DNA of 10,111 bases from NCBI GenBank assembly GCA_012959845.1, contig DUCL01000248.1:1-10111 (forward strand), in the 5' to 3' direction. The translations under genes and the position numbers were made by a program. Below the pieces are notes generated by a model. It saw only the letters and a program-made list of their open reading frames with translations, was not told the origin of the DNA and did not search any database. Position 1 is the first letter of the stretch. The number at the start of each line of letters is the position of its first letter. Positions 7,019-10,111 of the stretch are shown one piece after another. Source of the stretch: Candidatus Poseidoniales archaeon (GTDB taxonomy: Archaea; Thermoplasmatota; Poseidoniia; Poseidoniales; Poseidoniaceae).

Positions 7019-8488
7019 TCACCAAATAGGCCATTCTTCATCGCCTCGTTTTGGCCTTAGTGGCCATTGTTGCCAAGGTTTGTCGCTATTCCATTGAATG
7101 TCTAAAATATGGGCTGCTGCATTCAATCCTGAACGTACTGCTCCTTCCATTGTACTCGGCCAATTAGTGCGAGTCCAGCAGCCAGCAATTGCAATGTTAC
7201 TGCCAAGAACTGACGATAACGGCCGTAGTTTCGCACTACCAGGGGTTGTGGCGATTGTCGCCTTTGGTGTTTTTACTATCAAATGTTCAAATCTCTTAAT
7301 ATCCTTATTTTCCGGCCATAATTGATCTAATACTGTATCTAATTGTTCTAGTATTTCTTCATCACTCATTTTCAAATATGGGTCAGCAGCACTAACAGGG
7401 ACACTAATCCACTGGACTCCCTCTTCAATAGGATGGTCTAGTTCCGAATTTCGATTAAAAATCATTTGTATTAATGGCTGGTCAATCATAGCAGCGAAAG
7501 TAAAGTCTTTTGGAACCCTATTTCCTCTATAGAATGAGTGTATGCCAATGAGTGAGCGATATTCCATCTGGGCGATATCAGTGCACACCTTTTCAATTTT
7601 TGATTTCAATTGCTGCGAATGCTTTTCATTTGAGGCAGAGATACTATGTTGCAATATTCTGTTAGTAATATGATGTGGAGTTGCCAATATTACATCACTG
7701 CATTGAATTTTATTATCTTGCATCATTACAGAAGTGAAACAGTCATCATTGATTTCTATTCCTTTTACAGTAGAATTTCTAATTATTTCAACTCCTGCTT
7801 TTTCTAGGGCTGAACTTAATGCAGGTTCTATTGATTGGGAAAGGTCTGAAGTAAATGCGCCCACATCAAAAGCATCAGCCTCACCAAATAGGCCATTTTT
7901 GAATAACATACATGCCTGTGCAGCACTCGCTTCTTGGATGTTAATGTTCAATGCTGCAAGAACGAAAAAGCCCCAAAACCGTTCTATTGCTCGCTCAGTC
8001 TGTCCATTCTTCCTTAGCCAATCGACAAATAGAATGTCATCTAATTCCCACATTTGCAGATCATTCATAGAGGAGAGGGATTTGACAGCTTTACGCATTG
8101 CCAATTTATCTCGTAATGATAAAAATGGGAATGCAAGCATTGAGCCCATCATATGATTTGGTGGAGAAAGTCGTCCGGTTGTTAGTGCAGAAAATGCCTT
8201 TTTCTGTGGTAGCGCAAATGGCAAGTTAGTATTCGCTTGCAACTTAATTGATTGTTGGGCCTTGGCTCGGCCCATCAATTGCAAAAACCGGTCATAAACT
8301 CGAAAGCAAGCGTGTTGACAATTATCTAATTGCCAATCTTGTCGAGGATGTTTGACACTGCTCACACGGCCTCCCAGATGATTACGAGATTCAATGAGGG
8401 TGACTTGGCGTCCAGCATCACTACAAGCCAGTGCTGCTGAAATACCAGCAAGGCCGCCGCCAATAACAACGACACGACCTCCATCCAT
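7019..8488 (-). CDS. hpnE: Hydroxysqualene dehydroxylase HpnE (FAD-dependent amine oxidase/desaturase family)
   Basis: HpnE removes the hydroxyl of hydroxysqualene reductively to give squalene, the last step of the three-enzyme route. The protein has 489 residues from the ATG at 8488; an in-frame TTG at 8494 is possible but less likely. Residues 6-41 form the Rossmann FAD site, VVVIGGGLAG with the ribose-binding E33 and the following HLGGR. Next comes an NCQHACF segment near residue 60, where the family has a conserved N-G-Q-H, here NCQH. ATPHHITNRIL lies near residue 270. The C-terminal FAD motif is CWTRTNWPSTMEGAVRSG (437-454), matching the squalene-associated form rather than CrtI-type phytoene desaturases. 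A Trp-rich tail follows. There is no signal peptide; the enzyme is probably membrane-associated in the cytoplasm because its substrate is a lipid. It is the first gene of the cluster, divergent from the zinc-ribbon gene, and hpnC follows 31 bases later. Confidence 0.88.
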   Translation of the reverse strand: MDGGRVVVIGGGLAGISAALACSDAGRQVTLIESRNHLGGRVSSVKHPRQDWQLDNCQHACFRVYDRFLQLMGRAKAQQSIKLQANTNLPFALPQKKAFSALTTGRLSPPNHMMGSMLAFPFLSLRDKLAMRKAVKSLSSMNDLQMWELDDILFVDWLRKNGQTERAIERFWGFFVLAALNINIQEASAAQACMLFKNGLFGEADAFDVGAFTSDLSQSIEPALSSALEKAGVEIIRNSTVKGIEINDDCFTSVMMQDNKIQCSDVILATPHHITNRILQHSISASNEKHSQQLKSKIEKVCTDIAQMEYRSLIGIHSFYRGNRVPKDFTFAAMIDQPLIQMIFNRNSELDHPIEEGVQWISVPVSAADPYLKMSDEEILEQLDTVLDQLWPENKDIKRFEHLIVKTPKATIATTPGSAKLRPLSSVLGSNIAIAGCWTRTNWPSTMEGAVRSGLNAAAHILDIQWNSDKPWQQWPLRPKRGDEEWPIW

Positions 8489-8629
8489 AGTCAAGGCGCG
8501 TGGTTATTTGAATTGAACATTGGCATTTATTGTTGTAAATAAGCGGATAACAATTAGTGATGTCAATAACAAATCATCGGTGCAGAGATAATATTTCTAT
8601 TGAATTAGGTAATATTTTTCTTACTTTAA

Positions 8630-8655
8630 GCACAATCCTTTATTGAGGGTTGTGC
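8630..8655 (+). promoter_or_regulatory. Hairpin upstream of the zinc-ribbon gene
   Basis: GCACAATCC (8630-8638) and GGGTTGTGC (8647-8655) pair over nine bases, with one G-U wobble in RNA, around an 8-base loop. The right arm ends 27 bases before the ATG at 8683. AT-rich stretches at 8588-8597 and 8609-8620 upstream could be promoter elements, which would place the hairpin near the transcription start or in the leader. It may be an operator or an RNA leader structure; no long T-run follows, so a terminator is unlikely. The rest of the 194-base divergent gap holds no gene I can support. Confidence 0.35.
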
Positions 8656-8682
8656 AAGGCACGGCTATGGGGTGGCGGTGCT

Positions 8683-10111
8683 ATGCAATGTGGTTCATGT
8701 GTTGAAGTCATTCCTGATGACAGTATTTTTTGCCCTGAATGCGGTGCTAGACAAGAGATGTCACATGCAGGAGGATTCACTTCTCATAATGCAGTTGGCC
8801 TTGGAGGACAGGATGTTTCCGGTGGCCGTTCTTTTGGTGTAGTTTCTGGCGAAGCAGTTCGTCAACAACGCGATGCACAGGTTGGGGCTACTGGTAATAT
8901 TCCAACCGATGTAATGCAGCAAATAGCGCAGGGCATTCAAAATCAGCAAAATTTCCCACCAGGCTCATTCCCACCTCAGGGTATGCCACAAAATCAACAA
9001 CTCCCACCTCAGGGTATTCCGCAAAATCAACAACTCCCACCTCAAGGTATGCCACAAAATCAGCAATTCCCTCCTCAAAATCAATTTCCACCAATGAATA
9101 CGAATGACATTCCATCGCCAACAGATGGACACAATATTGGCACTGGCGCAATGCCTACTAGAATTCATGGCGAATCAGAAGCAGTCGGTTCCATTATTGG
9201 TGTTAATCCAAACAATTCTCCAACAGACCAGATGGTGAATCGCTTGGCTGAGGCCGAAAGAGCGATGAAGAATGAACGTCGAAGCCAGTGGCTAAATATG
9301 AATCAATCTTCAGCAACGAATGTATTGGCAAATTTAGGTACTGAGTTGCCTGCGCACTTGCGCCAAGAACAAGTCAATCCCGCTGCAAATATTATGGCGG
9401 GTGCAATGGGACAAAGTGCAGTCGATGGTCCTAGCGAAGCCCTACTGCGTAGAATTTGTGAAGTTGCAGTTAGAAGAGTTGCAAGAAAGAGAGGAGTTGC
9501 AGTTGAAACTCCGCAGTCAAGTGCAGAACAAGATCAGTTGAATGTGACAGTGACCTATGTTGACGATGGTAGAGTATTGGATACCCCTGAAGATTTGGCA
9601 CAAGCCTTTGAACATTCAATACAGACTGAATTAGCATTGAAGGGATATGATTTTTCTACAAATTTGAGCCTATTTTGTTCTAAGGAAGGAGAAATTGAGA
9701 AACTCATTGGTCAAGCATCCGAAGAAGTTGAAGAAGAAGAAGAAATGTTCGCTTGTGAAATTTGTGATGGATTGGTTAAGGATAGCGATAACGAGTGTCC
9801 ACATTGTGGTGCAATGTTTGAAGATGAAGATTCAGGCAGTCCAAAATCGGGTCCTCCAGGTCTATCAGGTCCAAGCCGTGGCGGTCCTCCGGGTCCATCA
9901 AAGTCAGGTGGTCCATCAGGTCCAAGCCGTGGCGGTCCTCCAGGTCCATCAAAGTCAGGTGGTCCATCAGGTCCAAGCCGTGGCGGTCCTCCGGGTCCAT
10001 CAAAGTCAGGTGGTCCATCAGGTCCAAGTCGTGGCGGCTCACCAAAGTCAGGCGGTCCTCCGGGTCCATCAAAGTCAGGTGGTCCATCAGGTCCAAGTCG
10101 TGGCGGTTCAC
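8683..10111 (+). CDS. Double zinc-ribbon protein with Q/P-rich linker and collagen-like repeat tail (partial, runs off the window)
   Basis: The frame is open from the ATG at 8683 through the window end (476 complete codons), so the C-terminus is missing. The start is fixed by a zinc ribbon that begins at once: C3-x2-C6 and C17-x2-C20, ending CPECG. Residues about 80-140 are a Gln/Pro-rich linker with three copies of an 11-residue repeat. Residues about 180-345 form a more ordered region with a basic helix (RRICEVAVRRVARKRG) and probable strands (LNVTVTYVDDGRVLDT); I recognise no family. An acidic run (347-354) precedes a second zinc ribbon, C358-x2-C361 and C372-x2-C375. From residue 390 the chain becomes Gly/Pro/Ser-rich, with a 17-residue unit GPPGPSKSGGPSGPSRG. 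There is no signal peptide or membrane segment, so it is probably cytoplasmic. Function is unknown; the zinc ribbons suggest binding of protein or nucleic acid. A GGTGG at 8671-8675 is a possible Shine-Dalgarno site. Confidence 0.85.
   Translation, partial: MQCGSCVEVIPDDSIFCPECGARQEMSHAGGFTSHNAVGLGGQDVSGGRSFGVVSGEAVRQQRDAQVGATGNIPTDVMQQIAQGIQNQQNFPPGSFPPQGMPQNQQLPPQGIPQNQQLPPQGMPQNQQFPPQNQFPPMNTNDIPSPTDGHNIGTGAMPTRIHGESEAVGSIIGVNPNNSPTDQMVNRLAEAERAMKNERRSQWLNMNQSSATNVLANLGTELPAHLRQEQVNPAANIMAGAMGQSAVDGPSEALLRRICEVAVRRVARKRGVAVETPQSSAEQDQLNVTVTYVDDGRVLDTPEDLAQAFEHSIQTELALKGYDFSTNLSLFCSKEGEIEKLIGQASEEVEEEEEMFACEICDGLVKDSDNECPHCGAMFEDEDSGSPKSGPPGLSGPSRGGPPGPSKSGGPSGPSRGGPPGPSKSGGPSGPSRGGPPGPSKSGGPSGPSRGGSPKSGGPPGPSKSGGPSGPSRGGS
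8971..9069 (+). repeat. Three tandem 33-base units encoding a Q/P-rich 11-residue repeat
   Basis: Units begin at 8971, 9004 and 9037 and encode PPQGMPQNQQL, PPQGIPQNQQL and PPQGMPQNQQF. The bases are nearly identical between copies, with a few mostly silent changes, and a shortened copy follows. This points to recent in-frame duplication. The encoded stretch should be a flexible, unstructured linker. Confidence 0.9.
9850..10111 (+). repeat. Tandem 51-base units encoding a collagen-like Gly/Pro/Ser repeat
   Basis: After a shortened 33-base copy (9850-9882), full 51-base units lie at 9883-9933, 9934-9984, 9985-10035 and 10054-10104, with an 18-base spacer (10036-10053) before the last. Each encodes GPPGPSKSGGPSGPSRG. 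The units differ only at a few third positions, showing recent expansion. The array continues past the window edge. Gly-x-x spacing is interrupted within each unit, so a true collagen triple helix is uncertain. Confidence 0.92.

Larger units (their letters stand above)
4580..8488 (-). other. Squalene biosynthesis gene cluster (hpnE-hpnC-hpnD)
   Basis: Three minus-strand genes encode the three enzymes of the HpnCDE route from farnesyl diphosphate to squalene, in transcription order hpnE, hpnC, hpnD. hpnE and hpnC are 31 bases apart and probably share one transcript. A 157-base gap with promoter-like DNA separates hpnC from hpnD. The cluster has no cyclase, desaturase or prenyl-diphosphate synthase inside this window. 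hpnC is frameshifted as sequenced, so the route is complete only if that break is an artefact, is repaired, or is bypassed. Confidence 0.82.

Noticed and set aside
8542..8555. AGCGGATAACAATT, identical to part of the E. coli lac operator and of a common vector primer site
   Set aside because: The match stops at 14 bases and the flanks do not fit lacO or vector sequence, so neither Lac-type control nor vector contamination is supported. Chance is the simplest explanation.
8888..9168. Two minus-strand open frames opposite the Q/P-rich repeat
   Set aside because: They lie wholly inside the plus-strand zinc-ribbon gene and reflect its repeats.
9776..10111. Minus-strand open frame made of Asp/Leu/His-rich repeats opposite the collagen-like array
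   Set aside because: It is the antisense shadow of the 51-base repeats; the plus frame is continuous from a zinc ribbon and has the expected third-position variation.
9850..10111. Direct repeats considered as a CRISPR array
   Set aside because: The units are contiguous without unique spacers, stay in frame and encode a regular peptide.

Overview
The window looks like a piece of a moderately AT-rich prokaryotic genome, most likely a planktonic archaeon of the Marine Group II (Poseidoniales) type. This placement is an inference. No rRNA or tRNA is present, but several traits fit: a small protein resembling an archaeal domain of unknown function, a zinc-ribbon protein with long low-complexity linkers, a GIDE-like membrane protein, and a mix of clear Shine-Dalgarno starts with starts that may be leaderless. 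A bacterial host cannot be excluded from the sequence alone.

Layout: (1) 86-610, minus: a small soluble protein resembling archaeal DUF5611. (2) 731-1942, plus: a secreted beta-propeller-like protein with a signal peptide, a single C-terminal membrane anchor and a basic cytoplasmic tail. (3) 2019-3194, plus: a well-preserved glutaryl-CoA dehydrogenase. (4) 3203-4528, minus: a multi-pass membrane protein with a GIDE-like domain, converging on the dehydrogenase with only 8 bases between them. (5) 4580-8488, minus: a squalene cluster in transcription order hpnE, hpnC, hpnD. (6) 8683 to the window end, plus: a double zinc-ribbon protein with a Q/P-rich linker and a collagen-like tandem repeat, cut by the window edge.

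The central theme is squalene formation from farnesyl diphosphate by the three-enzyme route. HpnD makes presqualene diphosphate, HpnC turns it into hydroxysqualene, and HpnE reduces that to squalene. All three are here, but hpnC is split by a frameshift that is best explained by loss of one AT unit from a short ATATAT tract. HpnD carries an unusual N-terminal extension of about 90 residues. No squalene-hopene cyclase, oxidosqualene cyclase or carotenoid tailoring gene is visible, so the fate of the squalene (membrane lipid itself, C30 carotenoid, or cyclised product) is open.

I found no CRISPR array, insertion sequence, integrase, tRNA or other sign of a mobile or defence system. The observations most worth following up are the hpnC frameshift, the extended HpnD, the GIDE-like membrane protein beside a squalene cluster, the collagen-like repeat protein, and three inverted repeats in intergenic DNA.
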